Notes under the pieces: model-generated
Database searches by the model: none
Told to the model about the DNA's origin: nothing
The model's input: the letters and a program-made list of their open reading frames with translations, nothing else
Source of the DNA: Moniliella sp. 'wahieum'
Lineage: Eukaryota; Basidiomycota; Moniliellomycetes; Moniliellales; Moniliellaceae
Length of the DNA stretch: 64,000 bases
Assembly (NCBI GenBank): GCA_003971905.1
Contig: RSEE01000019.1
Location: forward strand, 496,001 to 560,000
Direction: 5' to 3'
Made by a program: the position numbers and the translations under genes
Part shown: in pieces, positions 1-12,832 of the stretch
How positions within the stretch are numbered: the first letter of the stretch is position 1
How the letters are laid out: every line of letters starts with the position of its first letter

Positions 1-3000
1 GCCCAAATCTGGGACCACTCCATGCGGATACGACCCATGTTGTAGTATGATATCTCCACCAGCTTTTGCAGAGAGAAGAGCCGTGGGGACTGTCATCCCG
101 CTCGATTGGATCTCTTCCCACGATACGGCACACAGGGCCTCGACAAAGTCCACGATCGCTGTGCCGGAAAGCCGGGGCGTTTGACTAAACACCTTGTCGG
201 CTGCCACGGTCACCTCAGTGCTAGCACCGGCCTGACCACATCCACCGCAGGAAGACGGGAAGGTTTGCTGCGCAGGTCCATATTGCTGCTGCTGAAGAGC
301 GCCGCCAGTGCATGAGTATTGCTAAGCGGGTAGTTCTTGGAGGGCGATCGATTATGGGCAAGCGCCGACCCAGGTCGGAAGGTGGCTTTCATTCACTCCA
401 CCACTTATGAGCTGAAAACGTTCCAGTTGTGATACGCCGGTCAGCACTTCTCTCCACGATGACTTGAGATAGTTTCCTTCCGTTAGAGCGATGCCAAGCA
501 GGCATTTGATTGCCTCAATGTGCTTCGGCTGCATCTCGCCAAGTTGTTGAGGAAGGTGAACTTGGCCAGGGTGGTAACAAAGGCGTTGCGTTCGAGCTCC
601 AGATCAAAAGGCAAGATGTGTGATAGCGTCCTTGAAGGCAGTAAGGCAGAGGTGAACAATGACCATCACTTGTTTCCTGCATCGGGCCAGAGAGTCCAGC
701 CAGGATCGGCATCCAAGCCACCTCGAACATGGGCTTAACGTGATCCATGTGCGTTGCGGAGAAGAAGCGCTCCACTGCCGCGCGTTGCTCGGGGCCAACC
801 TGCGCCGGGCCCGTACCATGGAACGAAAGAGTGCCTCGGTCTTGGTGGCCATACCCTCCGATTGAGCTTCGTACGCGCGCGCGGGTCCCGTCCCACCCCC
901 GCGATGAACCCTGCAATGGCTGGTGCAGGGGATGGAGGCGCCACTTCGTCCCGCATCTTGATCTCGTTGGCGACAATGCTCTCGTAGACCTCGCGTGGTA
1001 GTCTTCCGGGAGAGATTGGCCATCATCAATGCCTTTGTTGTTACGGATGAAATCTTGCAGCGACATGCGCTGCTTCACTTGGGGATTGTGGGCATCCGTG
1101 TTGAGGAGGATGATAATAAGCAAAGACATAGGCGGTGTCGGCGGTAGCAAAGACGCCCGGGTTGCCGAGCACATAGCGCTCGGCAAATTTGAGCATGAAC
1201 CGGTCGATCATTTGCGCCTCGCCGGGCAGACGGAATGTTTGGAGGTAGCGGCGCAATGCCGTCAAAAAGTGGAAGTCTTTGAAGTTCATCAGATCTACAA
1301 AAGCATGCATGGTGGCAATGTGACTGGGATCGCCCGAGCCAAGGTATTCGCCAATCCGGGCCTTGTTGAGTCCATCAGCATACAATAGGAACCGGGCGAT
1401 GTCCTTGGGCTCGGCCGAGGGAATAAACCGATTCTGGACCAGGAAAGCGATACCCCGTTTGGGTTTCTCGTTAAACATGCGGATTCCCTCCAGTAGCATT
1501 GTCTTCCGCGCTTTGGCTGACTCGAACCGGGACGGATCATCCTCCTGCTGAAGGGGATCGGGCACGGATAAGTGGAGAGGAAACCGCACTTCCTCTACTG
1601 GGCTTTCCGGCTTTGCATCTGCTGAATCGAGGCTGGCCCTCGGTGAAGAGGCAGACTCCTCCTCAATTGTGCTTCGGCTGGCCCATTGGACCAGGGAGTG
1701 GAGCACAGCAACCAAGCATTCGAGACTTTGACGTTTGAGGTGGGCTTCGATCGGCATACTGACTTCCTCCGCCGTCAGTGTGGTGAGGCTGCAGACCAAG
1801 CGCTGCCAAGCCTGGTTCATTACCCTTTTGGAGCGCCAACAAGGGAAGGGGCTCGGGAGGACCCAGCGACGTTCCTAGCTGGGTCTGACTGATCTTGGAC
1901 ACATGTTGACCAAGCGCTCATACACATTCTCCAATGCGGCTCGGTCACAGTCGTAGTTGATGTACACCTCCACCAATGCCTGGGGATTTTGACACAGGCG
2001 GAGTAACACCGAAAGCAAGATGGATTTTGCGTTGCTGTGGATGTACGCATCTCGAGGATTGGCAGGAAAATTTCGTTGAAAAGGACCTCGAGCTCTTTCT
2101 GGAAGCGATGGAAGTAGGTCAGTCGATGTATAGAGAATATCTAAACCACGCTCGGTGTAGGGAACGTACTTTGACAAAGGGGCGCAGACCTTCAAGTGTC
2201 AACCAAAAGATCTCAACCGCCAGTTGGAAGACTTGATTGACCGAACTAACCGCGTTGCGGCTGAGCGACAAGAAGATGTATTGTTTGACGGCATGGATGA
2301 AAGACAATACTCTTCGTTCGTGTGCGAGCGGATCTTCACACTTGGACTGGCAAAGATCGCCATATGGTGTTTGAGGATGACATAAATCAAATGAAGTGAT
2401 AAGATCTTGCTTCGCACCCCCTGGCTTTTGCTGTCGCGCTCATCATCAGCACTTAAAGACTTCATGGAAAGTTTGCACAGTGTGCGTAACAAGGAAAGCG
2501 TCCTTAATGTAAAGCTCTTGTAGGTCATTCCAGCGCCAACCATGGAGGGCTGGATCTCGCTACCAGCTTGAAAAGACTTGCGCGCCTCGAGAGCTTGAAC
2601 GTCGATGGTTCGTCACCACTATCGGGCGCGAGGGTGGCACGAGATGCAGATGGAGACAAGGAAGTTAAGGTGGGCCGCGGAGACGGAGGGGCTGTGGAGG
2701 TCGATGGCCCGGGAAATGCGGGAGAAGACATGGTGCACCATCTGAGTCAGGCTGGCTTGGGCCACCGCTTGGTTAGCCGTGATACGCGATGAGAGAAAAA
2801 TGTTGTAGACGTGCGAATGGCCTTGAGAAGGCCGCTTTGATGGATATGGCTCGTGCTACTGACCACCATCATGAGAAGGGCCTTGATAATCTGAAGCTCG
2901 GTCTGTGCATCCGACGATTCGGTAAATGCGTCGCACACCGTGTTCGTCACAATGTCCGCCAGGGATATCGGCGTCGACTGGCTCGGCTGAAGCGTGGCGA

Positions 3001-4190
3001 ACGGATCAGGTTCAGCAAAAAAGTCAAAAGAGATGAGCTTGCCAATACAGTCGATGGAAGCCGGGACAAGAACATGGCTGCGAGTCAAACAAGCAAGCCG
3101 AAGAGGCTCTAAAATAACTCGCGCATCAAGCTTCGTATTGGGAAATGCTGAAGCAGGGGAGTCATGATTGGTAGAAGTTGCGGCAGAAGAGCCGGTGGGG
3201 GCAGCCGAATTGGCCTTCTGAGCCATAACCAATGCGTCATCAGAAGCTTTCTTGAGCTCTTCGTTCTTGCGTGCCTCCTTGCTCTTGTTGATTGTCTCCA
3301 GAGCTGTTACGACAAAGACCAATGATCCACGGCTAAGGTTGGCATGCGACGGAGGGGCAGCGATGCTGACGGTAGATGTTGTCGAAACTGACCGAGAAAG
3401 GCCAGGGACACCATTAGAGGGAGGATGGCTTTCCCCTGTGTTTGACCGTTCGCTCCGCTGGCAGTAGGGGGCGGGAGAGTTTGCTTGTCAGCAGCCACAT
3501 CCTTGCTCGCCTCCACTGGAACAACAGGAGCCTTGGCCTCATGCACGACAACCTGTGGAGGAGCACCTGGCGCTTTGTTGGGCACATCGTCTGCCACCTT
3601 TTCTTCGCCAGATTTGGTTTCATTGAGACTGAATCGGGCGCTGGTGGTGCCTCAACAGGAGGTGCCTCGCTTTTCCCCACTTGCGTGTTGACCGCTGGGG
3701 CGGAAGAGGAGGTAGCTTCAACCGAAGGAGATGCGGGGCTTGAAATCAGCACCGTGGGGGTATCCCCTACCGGAGGGATTCCATCTTCATTGCTTGGTTC
3801 GGGCAGTGGAGGAAGGTCATGCTCAGGCTCACTCGAAGGAGGAGGCTCGATGGCAGGGTGTTCCAAGGGGGGGCGGGCCGCGGGGGGGCGGGTTCATCGG
3901 TCAAGTCCAACAGCGAGCCGGTGGTGGGGAGAGAGTCGGGCGCAGGTGTAGGAGCCGAGACGGGCACCAGATCAGGAGTGGTTTCCAGACCAGATGCAGG
4001 CGCCGACGCAGAGGCAGGGGCGGGGACAGTGGGTGAGTCCAGCGCGGGGACGGGGGCCGGAGGCGGCTGGGACGGGGTGGGATCGGCAGCCGGCTTGGCG
4101 GGAAGAAAGGGTGGCGTGGAGACACCGTCGGGACCAGGCGCGGGCGGGGTGGCCGTGCTCGGCGGCAGGCCCGGCGGTGGCGGAGTGCAT
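1..4190 (-). CDS. SEC7: Sec7-family ARF guanine-nucleotide exchange factor, C-terminus beyond the window
   Basis: Large GEF that loads GTP onto ARF at the trans-Golgi and drives coat assembly and secretion. Seen from the N-terminus: a long Pro/Ser/Glu-rich leader (about 3450-4190), a DCB-type helical region (2750-3320), an HUS-type box with [10 protein letters not shown] near 1960, and the Sec7 domain (about 900-1500). The Sec7 domain includes [14 protein letters not shown] near 1220, whose Glu is the catalytic finger, and [12 protein letters not shown] near 1100. Downstream helical repeats follow, with [18 protein letters not shown] (HDS1-like) near 420. The 3' end lies off the left edge. 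Several one-base frame breaks interrupt the frame. The start is uncertain: an ATG at 4190 needs one frame correction, and another ATG lies at 4299. The family assignment is secure from the motif order; exon limits were not resolved. Confidence 0.9.
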
Positions 4191-4773
4191 GCGGGCAGGC
4201 GGGGGGCGCGGGGGCGGAGGTGGTGGTGGCAGCGCGCCGGCAGCTGGCTGGCCCAACCACCGGCCTGTCACCAGCACAGCCGAGCGAGACGTGGAGCATG
4301 TCTCATATCACCTCTTTGGACACTCGCCGCCGCTTGGCTCCACGTCACGTGTCCGCTGCCGCTGCTGCCCCTCAAAAGCACCGCCTAACCCTAACGCCCA
4401 CAGCCAGCCTGGCCGCTCACCCGCCCAACCGGAGCGCCACTGCCTCGCCTGCTGCCCCTCGCACGCTGGCCTCGTCACCGCGCCAACCAAGCAACCTACA
4501 GCAAAATGCTTTTCTACTCGACGCCACCTCCCTTCCTTCCTTGGCTCGGCTCAGCCCCGCCAGCTCATCCCCATCAGGGTTCAATGTTCAACGTTCAACT
4601 CGTTCACGCCCAGCAGGCGGATGGATGTTGCCCAGCAACACCAACCCGACTACTGCATAGACAATGCAATCAATACTAGGATGCAAGTGGGGCAAGAGCA
4701 GGCCGGTCGCCAGAAACGAAATCATGATACAACTGGGGCAAGAGAAACAGGGCAGAAGGTGTGGGACGCAGCG
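4191..4773. other. Intergenic: SEC7 upstream region
   Basis: No gene is supported here. It holds the 5' side of SEC7 and the 3' side of the GATA factor gene, Pro-codon-rich shadow frames, and the 7-bp GTTCAAC array at 4579-4599. Confidence 0.5.
4579..4599. repeat. 7-bp tandem array GTTCAAT-GTTCAAC-GTTCAAC
   Basis: Three consecutive heptamers, read directly. GTTCAAC is an odd palindrome (GTT-C-AAC). It lies upstream of SEC7 and belongs to the window-wide heptamer family. Confidence 0.8.
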
Positions 4774-7700
4774 CTAGTGAAAAAAGCGAAACAGGGGCAA
4801 CAGGGGCAAAGCAAGAACCGAGTCATAGCACGTGTTGGGCAGCAGAACATTATTACTTCTTGTCGGGGAAGAGGAGGTGGATGTTTGTTTCTGTCGACCC
4901 TTGTCGACGGTCGAAGTGCGGTTGCGCTTGCGAATCACGTCCGACTTGAGCGACAGGGGTCGTACGACCCCATGCAATTTGTAGAACAGCCCACAGGCAT
5001 TGCACAGCGGGTGCCCTTCGGGAGCGCGCCGCCACAAGGGCGTCTTGGTCGTATGGCAGTTGGTACACGTCATTTGGTCCGCCCCTTCCTCCACGGCGAC
5101 TTTGCCTTTGCGCTCGGTGCGCGGCTTGGAACCCGAGGGAGCACGGCGGTGCTTGGACACTACCGGCGCTGGCACCGGCGACGGCGTGGTCACCCCCGTG
5201 TTGGGCGTGCCAGGCTGAGACAACCCCCGCGCGGCCGAGTAGGCTGCTGACTCTTTCTCCCTTCCGGCCAGATTCGCAACACTCAGCCTCGGGCTCCCAT
5301 GAATAGAATCCGTCTCGTCGGGTTCAGCAAACAATGTCCTTCCCACGCTTCCCCGGCCAAGAGTAGGAGTGTGTCCTTGGCACTGGGGTGATTGAGAAGG
5401 GAAGGATCGACCGTCCCCATCTCCGACGGATCCGGGAGCGAATTCGACGAGGTTCTCAGCCGAGCCATGCTCGGGCGAAAGGAGAGAAAGCAGTGTCGAA
5501 GAGGAGTTGGCCTGCATTAACATGCTCGTCAAGCTGGCCAGGTCCGGGACTGTGGCGCCCTGTCCCGACGGATCGGCACACCAGAACGGGATCAGGGGTC
5601 CAGACGGCGTTGTCGCAGCCGTGTGGGCATCACTCGCTCCACTGCCACTAGGACTAGCGCGAGTGCTGGCACTGGTGGATTCCGTGCTAAACCGCCGGTA
5701 GACGAGGCAGAAACGGGCATCGGTGGAAGCGGACCCGACCGGGCTGAGGTGGGCACAGCAACCGGCTGACTCACAGCGGTTGCGGAATAAGGGCGGCCAA
5801 AGCGATTGAGACCGGCGGCGATACGCTGGTCAACAGTGGTGGGAAGATGCCGAAGGGGTCGAGCCGCCTTGTCGATGTGCGTTGTGGAGGCACTCAGGTC
5901 CTCGTCCAAATCCATATCGACCGCTCCGCGGGAACGCTTCCTTGTGCCGGACGCACGCGATTCCGAGGAGGGTTCGGCAAGACCAGGGAGGGAAACATAC
6001 TTTCCCATAGCGTAACTCTGGGCACGCGCATGGTGTCCAGTCCCTACAACAGGAGATGTGACGGGACTGTCTTGGCCAGACAGTGGCGTGTGTGCCACAG
6101 AGGTTTGAGTAGGAGACGTGGCGGAGTAAAGACTGTGATCAAAACTAGTCTTTCGTACCAGACGCGGGAGAAAGTCCCAGTCAGGATCACGGTTGACCGG
6201 CGCCTCGGCAAAGTCGTCTGGGTTGGCACCAGGCACACTGGCCAACAGACGGGGGGGAGCACCGTATGCGACGGCTTCTCTTGATGCCGTCGATGAATCG
6301 CGGGGGTGGAACGAGGCAAAAGGCGCCAAGTTCTCAAACATACTTAGGTCCATCATCCCCATCTCTGTTGATGGGGTTTGTGCATTGTCATCCAAATTGA
6401 GGAGATTACCGGAGAGCCCGGCAGTGCCTTGCCATGCACCATCTCCATAAAAGGGGCTCTGTCCACCAGTGGGTGTAGTGGGGATGATAGGAGATGCAGT
6501 CGAGGTCCGGTGGGTTCGGTCCCGGTCAGTGGGAGATCGTATGTCGGCACGATTGACCTCCATCGCATCCGTGACTACAGCTCGACGGAACTCGGCTCGA
6601 ATGCGCTCTTGGCGTTTTCGGCGTTCCCATTCACCGTCAGATGAATCGTCATCGTCATGTTCGTTGTCAAAACTGGACTCGGGCGCCTTAAAGCCTTCGT
6701 CAAAGCCAGGAAATTGACCAAAGGCAAGGGCAGTCGCCGCAGGAAGCGAAGCACTCATCATGTGGAGGTGCTGTGCGGAGTTGTCGGTTTCGTCGTGGTC
6801 CTTGTCGTGTCCAAGAGTGGCGGTGGAGTCCTTGACACCACTATACCAACGGCGACGAGAACGAGATCGTGCAAACCCGTCGACTGTACCGGTACAACGA
6901 GTGGACAGGGGTCCGATTGAGCGCGAACGGGAGCGGGTGGAGGATGCGTTGGCCCGGGGAACAGACCAGTCTGATGATTGGGGCCCAGTGGGTCGGTGGA
7001 TGGGGGAAAGTGGGACGGGGGCGCCGGGCTTGCGGGCTTGTCTGACTCCGCATGCGACGAAGGCGGGGCCGGGGGGAAAGACAGTTCGGGCACGACGGGC
7101 TGAACCGGCGTCATGTGTGATGATGGCGCAAGCACGGGGGGAGTAACGCCCCGTGAGGACGGCGACTACGTCCGCGCGAGGGAGAACGGGACGTGTTGGA
7201 AGCACGCGCGGTTGAAGGAAAGGAAGTCATGTGCGACGTGGCTGGTGCTGACATAGGGGTGGCACCAGGCAGGTTGAAAGTGAATCCCTGCAGCCCAAAG
7301 AGAGACGGTTGTGGCGTATCACGTTTGCGCAAGTTGAGGTTCATCAGCCGCCAGGTTAAATTCTAAAGGCAGCACGCCACCAAATTACAACAGCGAATTC
7401 GTCAGCGCTCCTGTCTATAGCAGCGAAAGAGTAACACAGGGGGGATTTCGCTACACACCTCGATTCGCATGTTGTTGTCCGCCTCCAATGCCTTGGCCTG
7501 GATCATCCGGTAGATTGCCTGGGGAAGGGCTACGTTTCCCGGACCAGTTATCGGAGTTGTCAAACCGGCTGCAGCGACCAGGTCTGCCATTTCGCCTTGC
7601 TCGATGATGGTACGAAACGCAACCCAGTCAGGCTCACCTGTTGTTTGGGTCGCCCCGGCCAACTTGGCAAGGGAAGCGAACCAACCGTACAGGTCGGGGT

Positions 7701-8762
7701 CCTCCACCTCAGGCCTGGTTCCGTTGGGCCAAGTGGGGGTTGGCCAGAAGCCCGCCCAAGCCACCCGGGTAACGAGAGGCTGCTGAGCGGGTTGGTCAAC
7801 GGTGGGGGTGCGGTGGAGGCACTGGCTGAACTTGCACAGCCAGAGAAGGTGGTAACTGGGTCTGTTGCTGCTGAGCCTGCTGCGCCACCTGGGCTTGCTG
7901 TGGCGGCTAGCTAACAAGGCCACCATGGCGGCCATGTATTGCTGTTGCTGTTGCATAGCCGGGGTGAGGGGTACCTGGTTGGGGGCCATGCCCGGCTGCA
8001 AGCCCAAAAATGGGTGAAACCCTGCAACCGCGGAGCGCAGTGGAATTCGGGGGAGGGTGTGGACTGGGATTGACGCTGTTGAACAAGGCAGCAACTGAAC
8101 CCCACACATTGTTGCTAGCCGCCAGGTTGGGCAACGACTGGGGGAAAGGAAACCCCTGGCCTGGGTGCTGCATTGGCGCTGAGGGTTGGCTCAAACTCGG
8201 GCCGATTGGGACAGGCATCGGTGCATGCAGGGGTGTCACGGGCGCAGTATGGGACGACCCCATATGGAACGTGGGAGGCTGGCCTGCCATCAAGGCAGGA
8301 ATGGAACAGATGTGGGTGTGCCTGCTTCGGAAGCCTCAGCAGGAGTCTGTTCCGACGACGGAGGAAGTTGCAGCTCTGCCTGCTCTGGCGTAGAATCGAG
8401 GCCAACGTCAGTGTCGAGCAGGTCGGAAAAGGACATGGTGCCAAACACATCTTCATCCGCCTGCGCATGGGCGGATGGAGGTGAGGCAGACGAGGGCGTC
8501 GCGTCAGAACCGGAAGGGATGGAAGGCGCCGTCGCATGCGCAGCGCGAAGGGCGGCAGCTTGGTGCATGGCACGCTCAGAGCTGACGCTTGGACGCAGTC
8601 GACAGCCGAGAGCGGGAGCGAGGGGGGGGTACCGCTGGAGCGGGGTCCGCGGGCGTGGAAGAGGAGATGCAGAACCGGAACGGGTGCTGCCGCCAAGGCA
8701 GATGGGGACAGAGAGACGGACGCGGAGGCAGAGATGGATGAGTTCTCCAGGCCAGCGCCCAT
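4774..8762 (-). CDS. AreA/NIT2-type nitrogen-regulatory GATA transcription factor
   Basis: Nuclear activator expected to bind GATA sites and switch on use of secondary nitrogen sources. From the N-terminus it has a Ser/Pro-rich leader, an acidic piece SFSDLLDTD, and a Gln/Pro stretch with QQQQQ near 7950. Next comes a fungal GATA N-terminal block (DUF1752-like) ending [14 protein letters not shown], which is formed only when the intron at 7363-7458 is removed in phase 0. Then come a basic-acidic region near 6630, the AreA-type motif [12 protein letters not shown] near 6180, and one C2C2 zinc finger (CTNC..CNAC, 4985-5075) followed by the basic tail [12 protein letters not shown]. The start at 8762 is the first plausible ATG, and the protein may extend further upstream. 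At least two one-base breaks are present. The zinc finger is certain; orthology to AreA rests on the three motifs together. Confidence 0.85.
7363..7458 (-). other. Intron joining the two halves of the GATA factor gene
   Basis: On the minus strand the donor is GTGTGTAG at 7458 and the acceptor is TTTAG ending at 7363. Splicing joins ATC-GAG to AAT-TTA-ACC-TGG and gives IENLTWRLM, the conserved end of the fungal GATA N-terminal domain. Without it the region looks like two separate genes 57 bases apart. Confidence 0.8.
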
Positions 8763-10402
8763 GGCAAAGCGGTGGCAGTAGTGGTGGGGGAGGAGGAGGA
8801 GGAGGAGTCTGTGGTGGTGGGACGGGTGGCTGCCCTCCCAAGCGTACTCTGCGCCGCGCCGGCATGGCGACGACGCAGGGTAGCAGGCGGGCATAATACT
8901 GACTCGGGCATTGCAGCCAAGGCTTGGGGCCTGGCTGCCCCTGTGCGGGGGCGAGCGGCGAGAGACGGACACACTGGCCGGATGGCCCATGATGTGTCCG
9001 GTGGTACCCGGGCGGCCGACACTGGTGGGCTGCGGTGTAGAAGCCCTGGCAGTTGGGCCTACAAGTAGCGGCGGGGGTGCAGTCTTCGGCCCTGCCCCTC
9101 GGCCCGGACGGCAGCAGACTGCAGCGGGGTGTGCCCTGGGGTGCTGGTGCGCAGCGCACGGCCCCTGCCAGACCCTGGGTGCAGCACACGGCCAGTGCTG
9201 GAAGCCGCCCTAGGTGGCGAAATGCAGCACCCAGACCCTAGCTGTCGCCATCACATGTGACACATACGTAGAAGTACACAGGGCATGTGCCTGGTGTCTT
9301 TCATCAACTTCAGATGGCACACGCAGTAGGGCAGAGGAAATAATTATCTTATCACGTTCTGGGCCACCGTCCAGCGCATCGTCCTCGCAAGTGAAATGGA
9401 AACGCGCCGCCAGAGAAGCGGTGCGATCGCCACCACCCAGGCTGGGACCGCATTGCATATTTATTGGACAGGAGGATGCAGCGAGTGGATCGGACTCTAA
9501 TACCAGCAGCGCTATATCAGCACATCCCCTATCCATGCGAATACAGTAGCATTCGCATCAACACAAGAAAGCGAGAGAGAAGGGTGCAGCTGTGTGTGGT
9601 TGTTCTTTCGCGGTACCCGAGACGCTCTAATAAAAGGCCCAGCTCGTGTGCAAACCCTCTTCCCTTTTTGATGTATCACTTGCTCTTAAGAAATGCTAAG
9701 CGCTAAGCTCGCATAAAGCCCACAGTTGCCGCATGCATTGCACCAAGAGCTGCATCAACATGTAACAAGGGTGCCATAATTATGCTTCGAATCGGCATGA
9801 TTGGAATCATCGGTGACTAGCACCTGTCATCGATCAGCAACTGTGACATGTGACATGTGACGTGTGATCATCGATCAATGATTGATGATCACCTGGATCA
9901 CCGCGTTGTATTCGTGTCTTGCAACAAAGACATGGACTCCTGTCTTTATATATGCTTTCCAGCCACACTCTCGACCCCCTCGCGAAAATCGATTACCACC
10001 TCTCCGGCTTCAAGCTCTTCAAGCTTCAGGTGAAGCTTCAGGGACCACCGATGGCACCAGGCTTGCCCTATTCCGGACACGCAAGGTGTAATCCATATTA
10101 CTCGGCAGCGCTGTGAAGCTTGAAAAAGGAGTATGTGTAGTGAATTGAGAGACGAGTAATAATAAACGGTCGCCGGGAGACACTTGAGAAGCTAGGGCCT
10201 CTGAGGTCTTCGGATGAAGAAGCTGCCAGTTAATAAGATCATTCTGATTCCAGTTGATTGACCTGTTTGGTGCATGCATTGTCCCAGACCGAGTCAAGAA
10301 TATAGCCGGCAGGGATGTCCACACGAGCATTCCGGTGCTGCGGAGAGGCGGAGGCAAGCTGAGAGGTGGAAGCTGACCGACACACATAGTAAACGTTAAA
10401 CG
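8763..10402. other. Intergenic, GATA-factor upstream region, palindrome-rich
   Basis: No gene is supported. Roughly 8800-9200 is GC-rich and could hold more of the GATA-factor N-terminus or its 5' leader. About 9840-9900 holds GTGACAT heptamers and a large imperfect palindrome. Around 10005-10045 there are CTTCAAG/GAAGCTTCA repeats. The rest is featureless. Confidence 0.4.
9843..9891. repeat. GTGACAT heptamer array running into a GATC-rich imperfect palindrome
   Basis: GTGACAT, GTGACAT and GTGACGT follow each other from 9843 to 9863. They run directly into TGATCATC...GATGATCA (about 9865-9891), whose 8-bp arms are exact reverse complements. The sequence may fold back. Confidence 0.7.
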
Positions 10403-10408
10403 TTAAAC
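10395..10408. repeat. 7-bp tandem GTTAAAC-GTTAAAC overlapping a stop codon
   Basis: Two exact GTTAAAC units, preceded by a partial unit at 10389-10394. The TAA stop of the monooxygenase gene (minus strand, 10403-10405) lies inside the array. Confidence 0.75.
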
Positions 10409-12193
10409 CTTGGGTTTTTTCGTCTCGGACTCCGCCGCTTCTTCTCCTCCACCCGCCCGCTTCTTCGCCTCCGCGCTCGTCTTAGCCTGCCCAACCAGTG
10501 GCGGCGGCGGTGCCCCGGCTCTCCAGGTCAACTTGCTAGCCCAGTGGTCCTCGCGCAGGCGAGCCTGGCCTACACCATACAAGTGCTCACGACAGTGAGA
10601 CCAACCGTGGTCCCCTCGCCAAATCCAGGCTGGCCCGTGTGCTTGCGTGGAAGCGGCACCCCCGTTGAAGTCGGGTAATCGTCCCAGACGTGGCCCCGAC
10701 GCTGCAATTCGGGAACAAGCTTATCGACAGCGCGACTTGGGTACCAGGTGTCACGGCATAGGCAAAGTTAAACCCATCCACCCCAGCCTCGGTTACCCAG
10801 CGCTCCAGCGTATCCGCCACCTTTGTCACCGACCCACGCACGACCGGACCCAGTCCTCCCACCGTCAGCTGCTCCGCCACCGCCCGCTTGGTCCACCGGC
10901 CCACCTCGGGCGCATTCTTGGCAAAACCCTCGACGGCAGATTGAATTGCGTTGCCCTTGCTGCCTGGTGGCGCCAGCTCCTCCTCATCGTCATAGCCCGA
11001 CAGATCGATCCCCGTCCATCCACCAAACAGGGCCAGGGCGCCCTCCCCGCTGCCTTGCTCAACCCAAGCCTTGTATTGCTCTTCTGCCTCCTCATCCGTC
11101 TCGGCAACAATGACTGTCAGCAACGCCAGCACCTTGATCGAATCCTCGTCCCGTCCTGCATCTTTGGCTGCCTGCCGTGCTGCATCGACCCGTTTCTTGG
11201 CCAGCTCGGGCTTGTGGGCGGCAATAAAGATGGCCTCGGCGTGTTTTCCAGCAAAGGCCAGACCCGGACCAGAGGAACCCGCTGGAAAATGAGCGGAGTA
11301 CGCTGGGCACTGGGATGAACCAAGTGGGGACCGGGAACGTGAGGGTAGTGCTCACCCTAAGTTAAGATACAGAGGCCAACAGGGTCAGCAAAATTGATCT
11401 ACTATATAGGATCAACAGTATAGCAAGCTGAAACGGAAGATCTCCTGAAAGACATACCCTGTGATTGATCTGGCGTACCCGCTCGGGCCGCGTATAAATT
11501 TGTTAGCCACGTCCAACGCCACAGCATCGTCTGCCCAGCTGCCCTCCCACAGCTTAAAGACCACATCGAGGTACTCTGTTTCCGAGAGAAGGTTTTGATG
11601 TGTCATTTGTTAGATCACGGTACAAAAGAAACAAAAGGAAGTGGGCGCATGACCTCTCATCACGTACCGTGAGCAATTTCGTAGCGCTTCGCATGGAGCT
11701 CATTACTTTCGCTCCCAAAGTTGCGAGCAGCCGAGTCCAGGTAACCCGTGACCACGTTCCATCCCACCCGACCATTGGTCAGATGATCCAGTGTGGAAAA
11801 ACGGCGAGCCAGCGCATACGGGTGCTCAAACGAGGTAGTTGCCGTCACGCCAAAAGTAAGGTTGGACGTGACGTGGGCCATGGCACTGACTGCCAACTGA
11901 GGATCGGTAACAGGGAACTGGGCCCCGGAACGAAGCGCAGCATCGAGAGAGCCGCCGTACACGTCGTACCCTCCCCAGACGTCGGCAAGAAAGAGGCCAT
12001 CAAATTTGCCTCGCTCCAAGAGCTGAGCCAAGTCGGTCCAGTAGCCCAATGTGTCAAAGTTGCTGGACTTATCCCCGTTGGCAGTCCACAGCCCAGGCGA
12101 CTGATGGCCAGCGCAGGACATATCGAACGCATAGAGAAGCCAACGCTTCTCCGACTTGGGGGAGGGGGAAGCAATCGTAGCGGAGGGCGCCAT
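10403..12193 (-). CDS. FMN-dependent luciferase-like monooxygenase (NtaA/SnaA/DszA group)
   Basis: Predicted flavin monooxygenase using reduced FMN and O2. The group oxidises chelators, sulfur heterocycles and similar small molecules. Seen: MAPSATIAS start at 12193, RWLLYAFDMSCAGHQSPGLW, then LLERGKFDGLFLADVWGGYD, GVTATTSFEHPYALARR, FSTLDHLTNGRVGWNVVTG and later VHPSAQRTPLIFQ. Further on come AGKHAEAIFIAA, the late block TVIVAETDEEAEEQYKAW, and C-terminal VPELQRRGHVWDDYP plus a Lys-rich tail ending PKV. An intron (GTACGTGATG to GGAAACAG, about 11588-11672) joins EIAH to EYLDVV. The group needs a separate NAD(P)H:FMN reductase, and none is nearby. Several one-base breaks occur. The substrate cannot be told from sequence. 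The next gene upstream is a co-oriented dioxygenase. Confidence 0.88.
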
Positions 12194-12832
12194 TTCGTTG
12201 GTCAGAAGCAGCCGTAAAGCGGAGCAGGTGGTGATTTTATACACGAACTTTCCTGCACTTCATGGAGATAACCTGGCGGGGATCGGTATGGTCCGTGCTA
12301 CAAGCTCGTGCTAAGCGAGATGGACGAATAATATAGGAAAGGCAAGGGAATATAAGGAAGTGACTAACCCTAGGGTATATCAGTGTTGGTCAGATGGGTG
12401 CATGACACTGCGCTTGTGCCAGCCACGCATCAAACGGCCTTCACGATTGCGCCATCCCCAAAGATGTTGTGATCCGACAGCTATTATATGATTCTGGTCG
12501 ACACGGTTTTGATGCAGTGAATTACCGGTATGCCCGCATGTTCGGCACTTCAACGTCGGCAACCGTTCCTTACGTGTCTATTGATTCCGATCGATGACGC
12601 GGATGACGAGATAGGCCTCACCTCGCTGGTCTCTACAAGTGTCACTCGCACTTCGCTCACCTGTCACTTCTAGTCGCTCGCATTCCTATCTATATACTAC
12701 CGGGAAACGGCTTGGAGTCCATCAATGTGAAAAAGGTGCATTTTCACATGTACATAGCAGCAACATAACCGGATAATTCTTGTTAGCGGCTCGCAAGAAA
12801 GGATATGGGGCCCCACACTTCGAAGATCCCCC
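12194..12832. other. Intergenic between the two oxygenase genes
   Basis: 640 bases of AT-richer DNA. It serves as the promoter side of the monooxygenase and the 3' side of the dioxygenase. No gene or repeat array is seen. Confidence 0.4.

Noticed and set aside
7402-8110. ARID-like domain (SWI1-type) in the region with [14 protein letters not shown]
   Set aside because: The fit was loose, and the segment joins through an intron to the GATA factor's conserved N-terminal block, which explains it better.
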